Source: Flavobacterium fragile
Lineage (GTDB): Bacteria; Bacteroidota; Bacteroidia; Flavobacteriales; Flavobacteriaceae
DNA: 64,000 nt
Assembly: GCF_023634865.1 (NCBI RefSeq)
Contig: NZ_JAMLJN010000006.1
Span: forward strand, 1-64,000
Direction of reading: 5' to 3'
Shown: in pieces, positions 8,701 to 16,809 of the stretch
Numbering within the stretch: the first letter of the stretch is position 1
Layout of the letters: each line of letters begins with the position of its first letter
The notes under the pieces: generated by a model
Seen by the model: the letters and a program-made list of their open reading frames with translations, nothing else
Told to the model about the DNA's origin: nothing
Databases searched by the model: none
Translations under genes and position numbers: made by a program

Positions 8701-8861
8701 GCGGTGGGGAGCGTTGGGCTGGGTGGGATGCAAATACGACAGCGATAGCGTTCCTAATTATTTTCTTTATCTGTTATGTTATGCATAAAAGCACCATTGT
8801 TTATCAATTCCTCTTCTAAAACTACTTTATAATGATTACGACCATGTAATATTTTTTCCAT

Positions 8862-9148
8862 CTTTATTTTTTTACTAATACCATAAACCACTTTAAATCT
8901 TTAATCTAATATAATACTTACCATTGCTTTTAAATATGCATTTGTATTTTTTCTAAATTAAGGTAAGAAATTCAATTGACTTTCTCTTTCGTAAAGTTTA
9001 GAAGGTTCAAATAACTTATTATATGCAATAATTCTTAGATATAGTGATTTACATTGCATTGTTGCTTTTAGCTTATCAAACTCATATATTTTTTTATAGT
9101 AGTTTCGTAATTTTGATACTTGATGGTTATTTGCACTTTTTCAAATTT
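8862..9148 (-). pseudogene. Degenerate paralogue of the two upstream secreted proteins
   Basis: Read on the minus strand, this stretch matches the N-terminal domain of the proteins at 9205 and 10120. It shows KFE, then after eight residues QNYETTIKK, then after a frameshift EFDK, CKSLYLRI, NKLF, LYERESQL, KNTNAYLKAM, and finally RFKVVYG. The counterpart in the 10120 protein runs QNYETTIKK, EFDK, AKSLYLRI, DKLF, LYKNETQI, KNTSSYLKAM, KFREVYN. One frameshift (near 9079) and two in-frame stop codons break it. The signal peptide is gone. The frame continues as a 35-codon open stretch to 8754 that I cannot place. It lies directly after the 298-aa gene, so it is the decayed fourth member of that operon. 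Confidence 0.85.
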
Positions 9149-9204
9149 TTGCTGGCTTACTCACTTGTTTTAGCATTACCTAATTGACTATAAAATAATA
9201 TATT

Positions 9205-10101
9205 TTATTGCCCGTTTATAATTTCTTTTATCAGTTGTCCTGACTTTTTATCATACCAACGACCTGAAAAGGTTCTGCCCTTTTTGAATTGCCCTTCAAA
9301 AATCTGATTTTTAGAATTTGTTAATTTTCCAAAACCATCAAAAAAATCATTTTCAAAATTTCCTTCATATTTTAAGTTAGGTCCAGTAACAATACCATAT
9401 CCAGATCTTTTACCATTTTTTAAGTTACCTTCATATTTATTTCCATTATACCAAGTTACGGTACAATTACCTTCCTCTCTACCATTAGAAAAATTACCCT
9501 CAACTCTGGAATAAACAACATTTGTTCCTATAAAATACGAAGTTAAGACTCCATAACCAGATAAAAAACCATTACTACAAGCCCCCTCCCAAAAGTAAAT
9601 GACTTTATCTTTTACATCTTTAAAATACATGCATTCTGAATTTTGTACTTTGACATAGTCATCTATTATCATGCTTTGATTCAGCTTTGTTATTGCTAAT
9701 TTATAATCTTTAATAGTTGCAGGGTATATTTTTAAATCTTCGTTTATTTTATAAATCTCACGAAATTTATCGTCTAGTTCTTCGCTTTCCATTGCTTTAA
9801 TGTATATGGAAACGTTTTTTCTTAAAGATAGTAATAAATTAAATTCTTCTTCACTTTCAAAAATTTTGTCTTTAATTAATAGTTTATTCTGACAAACAAT
9901 TCTCAGATAAAGAGATTTGGCTGTAATCTTTCCATAAGTTTTATCAAATTCATCTAATTTCTTAATTGTAGTTTCATAATTTTGATTGTTGAAAGCTATC
10001 TCGGCTTCTTCAAATTTTAGGTCGGCTAATGCCCCGCCTTGTGCGAAAATTGTTTCGCACAAAAATGTAAAAAATAATAGAAAAAGTACTTTGGTTTTCA
10101 T
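9205..10101 (-). CDS. Secreted MORN-repeat protein, 298 aa
   Basis: A signal peptide (MKTKVLFLLFFTFLCETIFA) is followed by an N-terminal helical domain (about 22-130) shared with the 432-aa protein upstream, and then four or five MORN repeats (about 165-285; for example NGNKYEGNLKNGKRSGYG and LKYEGNFENDFFDGFGK). MORN repeats form beta-hairpin ribbons used for lipid or protein contacts. Cell location is periplasm or envelope. It is the third gene of a minus-strand operon (470 aa, 432 aa, 298 aa), 18 bases after its paralogue. Bases 9944-10044 are nearly identical to 11267-11367, so the shared domain was duplicated or converted recently. Role unknown. Confidence 0.8.
   Translation of the reverse strand: MKTKVLFLLFFTFLCETIFAQGGALADLKFEEAEIAFNNQNYETTIKKLDEFDKTYGKITAKSLYLRIVCQNKLLIKDKIFESEEEFNLLLSLRKNVSIYIKAMESEELDDKFREIYKINEDLKIYPATIKDYKLAITKLNQSMIIDDYVKVQNSECMYFKDVKDKVIYFWEGACSNGFLSGYGVLTSYFIGTNVVYSRVEGNFSNGREEGNCTVTWYNGNKYEGNLKNGKRSGYGIVTGPNLKYEGNFENDFFDGFGKLTNSKNQIFEGQFKKGRTFSGRWYDKKSGQLIKEIINGQ
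9944..10044. repeat. 101-bp direct repeat, copy A
   Basis: One mismatch (position 10018) separates this copy from 11267-11367. Both encode the same N-terminal segment, from the end of the signal peptide to EFDK, in two adjacent paralogues. Confidence 0.9.
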
Positions 10102-10119
10102 ATTTGATAAAATTTTGAA

Positions 10120-11418
10120 TTAGTTATCTCTTATAAAGAAATAAACATCTTCTTTTCCATTGAATTTTATTATTAATTTATTTTGTTCGATGTTAAAGAT
10201 TAGCTCATCTTTGTCATAATCGAATTTTTTTTTGTCAACTATTTTATAAGAACAAACAAATTCATCTTTATTTTTTTTACGGACAAAATACCAATATTCA
10301 CTAGCATCTTTACCTCTCGACATTTCTAATATCGGAAAATTCTCTACCCGCTTAAATGTAAACAATCCATTTTCTACATTACCATATAATCCTGTAAATC
10401 GGTTCAAATAATCCAAATCATAGGCTTCTTCAGAATATTTATTAATTCTATCAATATCGCGTTCATAATCTTGGGGTTCCAAAAAATCCCCTATCATTTT
10501 TAATATTTTGATTGTGCGGAACACATTCAAAACTATAATCTTACTTTTGGAATATGGTGATTTTATGACATAATAATTATTATATTTATCCTGTGAATAC
10601 CTATCAAATACAAGGTTTTCGCCAAAGTATGCTTTCAGATTATCAAGTATGCTTTTGAAATGACCCGACTCGTCATCTCTATTAATTACTTCAAATTCAT
10701 AAAATATAATCTTATTATCTTTTAGACCTATTGATTCTAAACTATTTGGTATATGTTTTTTGGAAAATTTTTTTTCATATCCGTATCGTGTTTTATAAGT
10801 TTTTTTAAACCAATCTTTATGAGTACTTTCAAAATCGTTAAAATCCATTCCTATTTTGATTCCTTCTTTATACTCCCAAGCGTCTATTTTTGGGGCGATT
10901 TCACGGTAATATTCGTCTTTTTTATCGTCATAATCCTTGATTTTAGCTAAACGTTCTAGTTTCTTTTTTTTTGCTCTTATTTTTTCTTCGGCCAATAACT
11001 GGTCTTTTTCCTCCTTTTTTTTCTTCCATTCGGCTTTGTTTTTTGGGTAATCTTTCAGTTTTTCATTAATATTGTAAACTTCTCTAAATTTATCATCCAA
11101 TTCTTCGCCACCCATTGCTTTGAGATAAGAAGAAGTATTTTTTAGTAATGAAACCAATAAGTCTATTTGCGTTTCATTTTTGTATAACTCATTTGGAACA
11201 AACAGCTTGTCCTGCGAAACGATACGCAAATACAACGATTTTGCGGACACAGAGCCATATTGTTTGTCAAATTCATCTAATTTCTTAATTGTAGTTTCAT
11301 AATTTTGATTGTTGAAAGCTATCTCGGCTTCTTCAAATTTCAGGTCGGCTAATGCCCCGCCTTGTGCTAAAGTAATTGTGCTAATAAAAATTAATAAAAA
11401 TGTTGTAATAATCTTCAT
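10120..11418 (-). CDS. Secreted protein, 432 aa, paralogue of the MORN protein N-terminus
   Basis: A signal peptide (MKIITTFLLIFISTITLAQ) is followed by the shared domain (about 20-130; QGGALADLKFEEAEIAFNNQ, then NYETTIKKLDEFDK), which looks like a TPR-type helical repeat. A very charged coiled-coil linker follows (about 135-165, rich in Lys and Glu). The C-terminal 260 residues contain no family I recognise. It starts 2 bases after the stop of the 470-aa gene, so they are co-transcribed. A degenerate third copy of the shared domain lies at 8862-9148. Function unknown. Confidence 0.75.
   Translation of the reverse strand: MKIITTFLLIFISTITLAQGGALADLKFEEAEIAFNNQNYETTIKKLDEFDKQYGSVSAKSLYLRIVSQDKLFVPNELYKNETQIDLLVSLLKNTSSYLKAMGGEELDDKFREVYNINEKLKDYPKNKAEWKKKKEEKDQLLAEEKIRAKKKKLERLAKIKDYDDKKDEYYREIAPKIDAWEYKEGIKIGMDFNDFESTHKDWFKKTYKTRYGYEKKFSKKHIPNSLESIGLKDNKIIFYEFEVINRDDESGHFKSILDNLKAYFGENLVFDRYSQDKYNNYYVIKSPYSKSKIIVLNVFRTIKILKMIGDFLEPQDYERDIDRINKYSEEAYDLDYLNRFTGLYGNVENGLFTFKRVENFPILEMSRGKDASEYWYFVRKKNKDEFVCSYKIVDKKKFDYDKDELIFNIEQNKLIIKFNGKEDVYFFIRDN
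11267..11367. repeat. 101-bp direct repeat, copy B
   Basis: Partner of 9944-10044 with a single mismatch (position 11341). Confidence 0.9.
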
Positions 11419-11420
11419 GA

Positions 11421-12833
11421 TTAGTCTATTTTAATAGTTTTACCGTACTTGCTTTGTTTCTTTTTTTCTTCCTCCGTTGCTTTTTCTATATTGCGTTTGG
11501 GTACTTCGGTTGGTTTAGGGTCGTTGAGTGTGGCAGGTGCAAAATTTTGATCATTAATTTTTATTGTCTTGCCGTATTTTGATTCGTTTGTGTTTTTAGA
11601 ATTGTTATTTACAGTGGTAGTTTTTGTACCCGGTTTACCTTTGTAAAAAATGTTGTTGATAGACACTCCATTACTTTTTAATAAATTGATGAAGGATTCT
11701 CTAAGATTTTCGGCTTCTGCCTCTGAATAATAATATCCATGAAGCACTTCATTGAAGGGTGTTAAATTAATTATCTCGCTTTTAACCGTTGATGTGTAAG
11801 CCCTGGTACCGTCACTGAAAGTGCCTATTTCAAAAACATTTGAAACATAAACCGTTGCTCCATATTCTTGATTAAGATTATTATTTTCAAAAGCATATAT
11901 GAAATAATATATTTTATTTGCTTGTTCACGCGATGATAATGGAATATCTTTAGCATTAAATTTGTTGATGAATACAGATCTATTGTCTATTATCCTTTTT
12001 AGGTTTTCATTTTTAATCCTTTCGTTTTCTGCCACAATACGTTTTCTTTCTTCTTCTCGTTCTTCTCGTTCAAGTCTTTCTTGTCTTGATTGTACCCATA
12101 TGTCTGCTAAGCTCCATAGTCCTTCAGAAACAACTTGTTCTGTTGTATTGGCGGTGTTTGTTGGAGATATACCCAATATTCGATTACTTTCTTGAGCATT
12201 TCTTTCTAACAAAGCGTTTACATCTGCTTGTGTCATTCCTTGGTTTTTATTGTTTTGAGAGTTTTTGGTAGTTGTAGAAGTATTGTTATTATTGTTGTTT
12301 TGAGAGGCTTTGGTAGTTGTGTAAGTATTATTGACCGTATATTGTCTTCTTTGCCAAGCTGCGAGTTCTTCAAGTGAAGCGTTTGGTCCAGGTTTTGGAT
12401 CATTGTTTACGTTTGAACTTATATTTATATTGCTAGAATTTGATGAACTAGAAGTTTGCGTTGAAGCTGTTTCTTTCTTTTTTGCACTAAATTTTATAAG
12501 CCTAGCACCAGACACACCTTTTTCACAACCCTTTACATCGGGAATAGCTATAGTCCATCCACCAGTATCATCTGTTTTTCCTGCTTTAATACCTATATCG
12601 TTTTCAGAATAAGTTTTGGTTCCACCGCATTTTAATGTAAATTCTACTGTATATGAGACAATGTAAAGATCGGAAACATGATTGTTTGTTACAAAAATAT
12701 CCGCAGTATGACCTAAATTTTTAACCTTCATTGAAATCGATGTGTGATTAGTATTTAAGTCAAAAGTTTGAGCATTAACTTTAATACTCACTAACATCCC
12801 TACTAATAGGACTAAAATTTTGGTTGTATGCAT
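11421..12833 (-). CDS. Secreted low-complexity protein, 470 aa
   Basis: Signal peptide (MHTTKILVLLVGMLVSIKVNAQ). Residues 22-115 form a beta-rich domain with two cysteines (LKCGGT and VKGCEKG) that could form a disulfide. A Ser/Asn/Thr-rich linker (about 120-200) contains poly-Asn runs. A Glu/Arg-rich helix (about 245-275) precedes a folded domain near 280-395. The tail carries SKYGKTIKI twice, the second copy ending the protein. I recognise no family. It leads the three-gene secreted-protein operon. Linkers and repeats suggest an envelope-anchored or surface-exposed protein; that is inference. Confidence 0.75.
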   Translation of the reverse strand: MHTTKILVLLVGMLVSIKVNAQTFDLNTNHTSISMKVKNLGHTADIFVTNNHVSDLYIVSYTVEFTLKCGGTKTYSENDIGIKAGKTDDTGGWTIAIPDVKGCEKGVSGARLIKFSAKKKETASTQTSSSSNSSNINISSNVNNDPKPGPNASLEELAAWQRRQYTVNNTYTTTKASQNNNNNNTSTTTKNSQNNKNQGMTQADVNALLERNAQESNRILGISPTNTANTTEQVVSEGLWSLADIWVQSRQERLEREEREEERKRIVAENERIKNENLKRIIDNRSVFINKFNAKDIPLSSREQANKIYYFIYAFENNNLNQEYGATVYVSNVFEIGTFSDGTRAYTSTVKSEIINLTPFNEVLHGYYYSEAEAENLRESFINLLKSNGVSINNIFYKGKPGTKTTTVNNNSKNTNESKYGKTIKINDQNFAPATLNDPKPTEVPKRNIEKATEEEKKKQSKYGKTIKID

Positions 12834-12947
12834 AAAAAAAATTTTAAATTAAAGAATCGTTTTAATAGGGATTTAATTTTTCTTTGGTTTGTAATTTTAT
12901 TTATTTACCTAAAGTATTGTTAATTAATGCTAAATTATTAATTTTAT

Positions 12948-13002
12948 AAATCAAATAATATAATGAAAGTAATTTTGTTTTTAATTTAATATTATTTGAT
13001 TT
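12948..13002 (-). terminator. Long hairpin after the Argonaute gene
   Basis: AAATCAAATAATAT and ATATTATTTGATTT are perfect 14-bp complements around a 27-base AT-rich loop, 36 bases after the Argonaute stop codon. It probably ends the defence operon, although the stem has little G+C. Confidence 0.5.
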
Positions 13003-13037
13003 GTTTTAATGAGAAAACATAACTTTTCTTTGTATTA

Positions 13038-15110
13038 TTACAAAAACCATAATATCTCTTTACCGTGAGGTGGAATGTTTCCGCTCTCGAAGTGTGGTGC
13101 TATTTCGGCTACCATTTCTGGGTATTTGATGGTTATGGGTACGTTTTGTTGTCTTAATGATTTCCAATATAATCTACTAAATTGATATACTTGCTCAATT
13201 AGTTTTTTGATTTCGAAATTGTCTAAATCTTCTTCGTTATTGGGTGACGAAATTTTTAGTTTTATTGGGAATGGATAGCCTTCTTGTTCTGAATGTTTTT
13301 CGGAATCGTTGTATCTTGTATTGTTGAATAGTAGGTATTCTTTTTTCCCAATGTTTATTATAGTTCCACTTTTTGGCATTAAACGATTGTACCAATTGTT
13401 GTCAAAAGCAATTAAGTCTTCTGAATTGGTTTTATTAATGTTGATTATGTATAAAGGACAATCTAGTTTTAACCTGTTCATTTTTTGAATGATGGGTTTT
13501 AACTCTTTGTCGCTCATTTCTTTGTAAAAGTGAATGACTACTTTAGTAGGATTCTCTTCAAGGTTTGCATATTGATGTATTGCATCGCAAATTGAACCTG
13601 CTAACAGATTTGTATCACTTTTGGTAAAGTATTCGAACTTTTTAAATGAACCACTATTGTTGAAACTAAAAGCACTTGCCACGTAGTTAGTGTTTTCGTC
13701 TACATTTTTAAAAGCACCAACACCAATAATTAAATCTTTGTTTGAACTTGTGGAAAGCTGCCAAGGTTTACCCTCTAATTTAGCTAACAAGGCTAATGAT
13801 ATGTTGTTTAATTCGAATTGATAGTTGTTGATTTTTGATTTTAGTTTATCAAAATCAATTACTTGAGAAATAATTCTTCTTTTGAGTAATTCTTCTTTTA
13901 CTCTGTAATATACTTTTTTACGTGTTTTATCTTCGTCAAACTTTGCAATAGGACTAATGTAAAATGCTACATAAGTGTTTTCGTAATTGAAATTACTATT
14001 GTTTAATTTTTCTATAATCTCAGGTAATGGATTATTTTCATCTTTGTATTTTATTGCTAATGACATATCGGTATGGGATTCGATATTAGCAAATTTGTAT
14101 AAGCCTTTGTAATATGTTCCTGTTCCTTTTTGTAAATGATTATGCAATTCTTTGCATACCTCAGCGTGACTTTCGTGATAAATATAAAATATAGTGATGT
14201 TTGGTTTTGGTGATGTAACTAAAGCCCCTTTTGTTGGAAAGTCTAGTTTTGGTGTAAAACCAATTTCACCACCTTTGAATACAAGGTCATTGCAACTTCT
14301 GTCTACATGTAATATTCTTGTTTCCTCAACAGGTAAGTAGTTTAAGGAATGTAAGGGAATAAGGGTTTTAAAATCTACATTGTTTAAATAGGTTTGAACA
14401 AACTCATCAATAGCTGTTTTGTAGCGTATGTATCTATTTTTTGTTCTTTCTACTTCTACATCGATATTTAGTTTTGAAGCTAACTCACGATTAAGTATAG
14501 GCCATGATTTTTCAAGGTCTAGACTTGTTTTTAGTTCTGCATCAATTTTTTGATAATTTAATACAGATTTGTTATTGATAATCTTTTTTATGTATGTTGC
14601 TGGGACATCTTCTAATACTTCTATAACTGATTTTTTACACATTTTTGAAGTGTCATCATAAGCAATAACTAACTCAGGAAATTTTGATACTTTACTGAAT
14701 TGGATTTTTAATGAAAACTTATTGAATACCCAAAAGTCTTTCTTTTCTTCTGTTTTATTTATAATCCAAATTTGAGGTTCTTTGATAAAGTTACGGGTAA
14801 CTACTACACCTGATATGGATTTAAAATAATGGTATAATTTGTAGTTTAGAAAATCTTTATAGAAAAAAACATTCTTATCATTGAAATCAATTTCCAATGG
14901 GGTAGTGCCTTCGACATTTTTATCGAAAGTGGTGTAGATTTTCTCAATTCCCTCATTTCCTAGATTCGGGAAAATTTCTGTTATGTTGTTTGGATGGTTT
15001 GATTTATATACCGATACACTTCCTTTAATTTGTTCTAAACTAAAGTAAAGTGTTATTGGCTTTTGTGGCCAGTCAAAAGTTAGTAGGTTGAAATACAATT
15101 GTTGGCTCAT
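13038..15110 (-). CDS. Prokaryotic Argonaute (PIWI domain protein), 690 aa
   Basis: The C-terminal half is MID-PIWI. The MID pocket motif is visible at about 401-416 (YYRVKEELL then RRIISQ), the pattern that grips a guide 5' end. The PIWI domain begins near 442 (AKLEGKPW then IIGVGAFK) and ends with the typical RQQNVPITIKYPEMVAEI (653-670) and a C-terminal hydrophobic ILWFL. The N-terminal 300 residues fit N/PAZ-like regions. At the position of the first catalytic Asp (usually IGID) there is Gly465 in IIGVG. At the third (usually IHRDG) the protein has IHFYKEMSDKE (526-536), without Asp. It may therefore be a guide-binding, non-cleaving Argonaute. It starts 16 bases after the McrC-like gene in one operon. 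Confidence 0.9.
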   Translation of the reverse strand: MSQQLYFNLLTFDWPQKPITLYFSLEQIKGSVSVYKSNHPNNITEIFPNLGNEGIEKIYTTFDKNVEGTTPLEIDFNDKNVFFYKDFLNYKLYHYFKSISGVVVTRNFIKEPQIWIINKTEEKKDFWVFNKFSLKIQFSKVSKFPELVIAYDDTSKMCKKSVIEVLEDVPATYIKKIINNKSVLNYQKIDAELKTSLDLEKSWPILNRELASKLNIDVEVERTKNRYIRYKTAIDEFVQTYLNNVDFKTLIPLHSLNYLPVEETRILHVDRSCNDLVFKGGEIGFTPKLDFPTKGALVTSPKPNITIFYIYHESHAEVCKELHNHLQKGTGTYYKGLYKFANIESHTDMSLAIKYKDENNPLPEIIEKLNNSNFNYENTYVAFYISPIAKFDEDKTRKKVYYRVKEELLKRRIISQVIDFDKLKSKINNYQFELNNISLALLAKLEGKPWQLSTSSNKDLIIGVGAFKNVDENTNYVASAFSFNNSGSFKKFEYFTKSDTNLLAGSICDAIHQYANLEENPTKVVIHFYKEMSDKELKPIIQKMNRLKLDCPLYIININKTNSEDLIAFDNNWYNRLMPKSGTIINIGKKEYLLFNNTRYNDSEKHSEQEGYPFPIKLKISSPNNEEDLDNFEIKKLIEQVYQFSRLYWKSLRQQNVPITIKYPEMVAEIAPHFESGNIPPHGKEILWFL

Positions 15111-15126
15111 ATTGTGCTGTTTTAAA

Positions 15127-16806
15127 TTATTCTAGTTTTTCAATCTTTTTAAAGTGTTTTAGGATTTCGTCCAATTCATTATCATCATTATGTTTTGCAA
15201 GGAGTAACCTATTGTCTATTGTGCAAAAGCATTTTCCGTTTAGTTTTTTAAAGTTATTCACAACAAATGTTTCGTATTCTTCTGTTTTTAAAAGTGATTC
15301 ATAAAACTTAAAACCGCACTTTTCTTGTTTATTAAAAAATTTAAGGAAATGATTTCTAAAGGTACCTTTTACTTCATCCCTAAATGTTTGTATTTCACTT
15401 TCATTGAAGTTAGTGTAAGCCTTTAAAACAAATAAAAAATTAATTTTATATTGATGAACAAACAGAGTGTCTCTGTCAAATAATCGTTCTTTAAAATGGT
15501 AAGAGGGAACTGGTTTCCCTTTTTTCTTTATTGAGTGCGTATCGTAATTATTAATATCATCGATATAACCATATATGAAGAAGTTAGGAGAAATGTTATA
15601 TCCTTCAGTTATTTTATCTCTATATCTGAGATTACCTAACTGATTTTGTCCCTTTTTGTTGAGTAAATCAATATTGAATTGAATCACATTTTTAGCATAA
15701 GTGAATTGTTTGTACTTTGAGACTTTACCCGCTTCACTATCTGATTTGTAGTATTTAGAATCTCCAATATAGAAAATATTACTTGTATCTATTAATGATT
15801 TATAATCATAAATATGGTCAATGATTTTACCATCATCGTTGTTTTTTAATTTGTCTATCGTAATACCATCAAGTTCAAGTGTATTTAATTTATCAGAGAA
15901 TAATTTATCTACCATATCCTCAAAAACGAGGTTGTAATTGCTGATTGCTAAAAAATCTTCTCTTTTTCGTTTAATACTACTTTTGTCAAATTGAGAAAAA
16001 TACAAATCACATAAAACATACATTTTCTTTAAGGTATCATTAAAGTAACGATGTTTAATTTTTCTGAGTTTAGACGAACCATTAATACATAAAGTTTCAA
16101 ATTGTTTACCTGTAATGAAATTGAATGACTTATCAATTTTTAGGTTTAAATTATGCTCCGTGTTTAAATGATTTAGGATTGAGAAAAAGTATGTTAGTAA
16201 TTCTTCTTCAGTATTTATTATTTTCTTCTTATTAGTAATTTCAACGTAAATAGGTGTTTTACCATTAGCTAGAATTGGTAATGACTTTCTGATTGTTTTT
16301 TCCCACTTAGGCTTTTTTGCTTGGTTTGATACAAACTCTATATGTTTGAATAAAATTTGTTGTTTATTCTTTTTATAGAAGTTAACAAAGCTTAATAGCA
16401 AGTCTAGAAAAGAATATTCTTTGTCTCCTAAATTTGTGTTTAACTCAAATGTTTCCGTATTATGGATTATAGAAGTATTGGTGTATCTCTTTTTAAACTC
16501 CGTTAAACTATTATAAAAATGTACTGATAATTGACGAACCCAATTGTATTGCGTTTTATGCTTTATGGATTCATTTACAATTAAGTCAACTAATTCATCT
16601 TTAGTGCAATTAAAAACCGTTTTTTTATCCTCTGCCATAAAAACTTTAGGCAGCATAAATACTAAACTATTTTTCTCAAATGAATGGTAATACCCTACAG
16701 ACGTAATTGTTCCCTCCAAACCGTTTTGTTTATAAAACTTTGGATCATCAAATACTTCTTGAAGTAAATCGATTGGGTATATTTCGTTTTCTATTAGGAT
16801 TTTCAT
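15127..16806 (-). CDS. McrC/LlaJI-like restriction endonuclease subunit, 559 aa
   Basis: A large protein paired with a McrB-like NTPase. Its nuclease core is visible as PD-(D/E)XK elements: E296 in NLVFEDMV, D330 in KIIDHIYD, and D349-x-K351 in YIGDSKYYK. The fold around these motifs resembles the LlaJI-type restriction subunit and McrC. The N-terminal 290 residues would be the McrB-docking part. Known: McrC or LlaJI.R1 supplies the nuclease and McrB the NTP-driven translocation. It begins 3 bases after the mcrB-like stop and precedes Argonaute by 16 bases. No DNA methyltransferase gene is nearby, so a LlaJI-like restriction-modification system is not complete here. Confidence 0.82.
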   Translation of the reverse strand: MKILIENEIYPIDLLQEVFDDPKFYKQNGLEGTITSVGYYHSFEKNSLVFMLPKVFMAEDKKTVFNCTKDELVDLIVNESIKHKTQYNWVRQLSVHFYNSLTEFKKRYTNTSIIHNTETFELNTNLGDKEYSFLDLLLSFVNFYKKNKQQILFKHIEFVSNQAKKPKWEKTIRKSLPILANGKTPIYVEITNKKKIINTEEELLTYFFSILNHLNTEHNLNLKIDKSFNFITGKQFETLCINGSSKLRKIKHRYFNDTLKKMYVLCDLYFSQFDKSSIKRKREDFLAISNYNLVFEDMVDKLFSDKLNTLELDGITIDKLKNNDDGKIIDHIYDYKSLIDTSNIFYIGDSKYYKSDSEAGKVSKYKQFTYAKNVIQFNIDLLNKKGQNQLGNLRYRDKITEGYNISPNFFIYGYIDDINNYDTHSIKKKGKPVPSYHFKERLFDRDTLFVHQYKINFLFVLKAYTNFNESEIQTFRDEVKGTFRNHFLKFFNKQEKCGFKFYESLLKTEEYETFVVNNFKKLNGKCFCTIDNRLLLAKHNDDNELDEILKHFKKIEKLE

Positions 16807-16809
16807 TTC

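Larger units (their letters stand above)
7820..8753. other. Non-coding stretch of about 0.9 kb rich in inverted repeats
   Basis: No convincing gene is present. The two overlapping frames of about 80 codons on opposite strands near 8.45-8.75 kb look accidental. The stretch holds at least five consecutive inverted repeats, listed separately, and a locally G-rich island at 8530-8745 with four TTGGGAG heptamers. The G-rich part differs clearly in composition from its AT-rich surroundings. A structured RNA or recombination sites are possible; neither is proven. Confidence 0.6.

Noticed and set aside
8533..8745. Integron-type attC sites
   Set aside because: TTGGGAG/CTCCCAA motifs in imperfect hairpins recall attC sites, but they do not pair as full GTTRRRY/RYYYAAC sites, and no integron integrase or cassette array is present.
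8451..8748. Two overlapping frames of about 80 codons on opposite strands
   Set aside because: They overlap each other across the inverted-repeat and G-rich island, the minus-strand one starts with GTG, and neither protein looks natural. I treat the region as non-coding.
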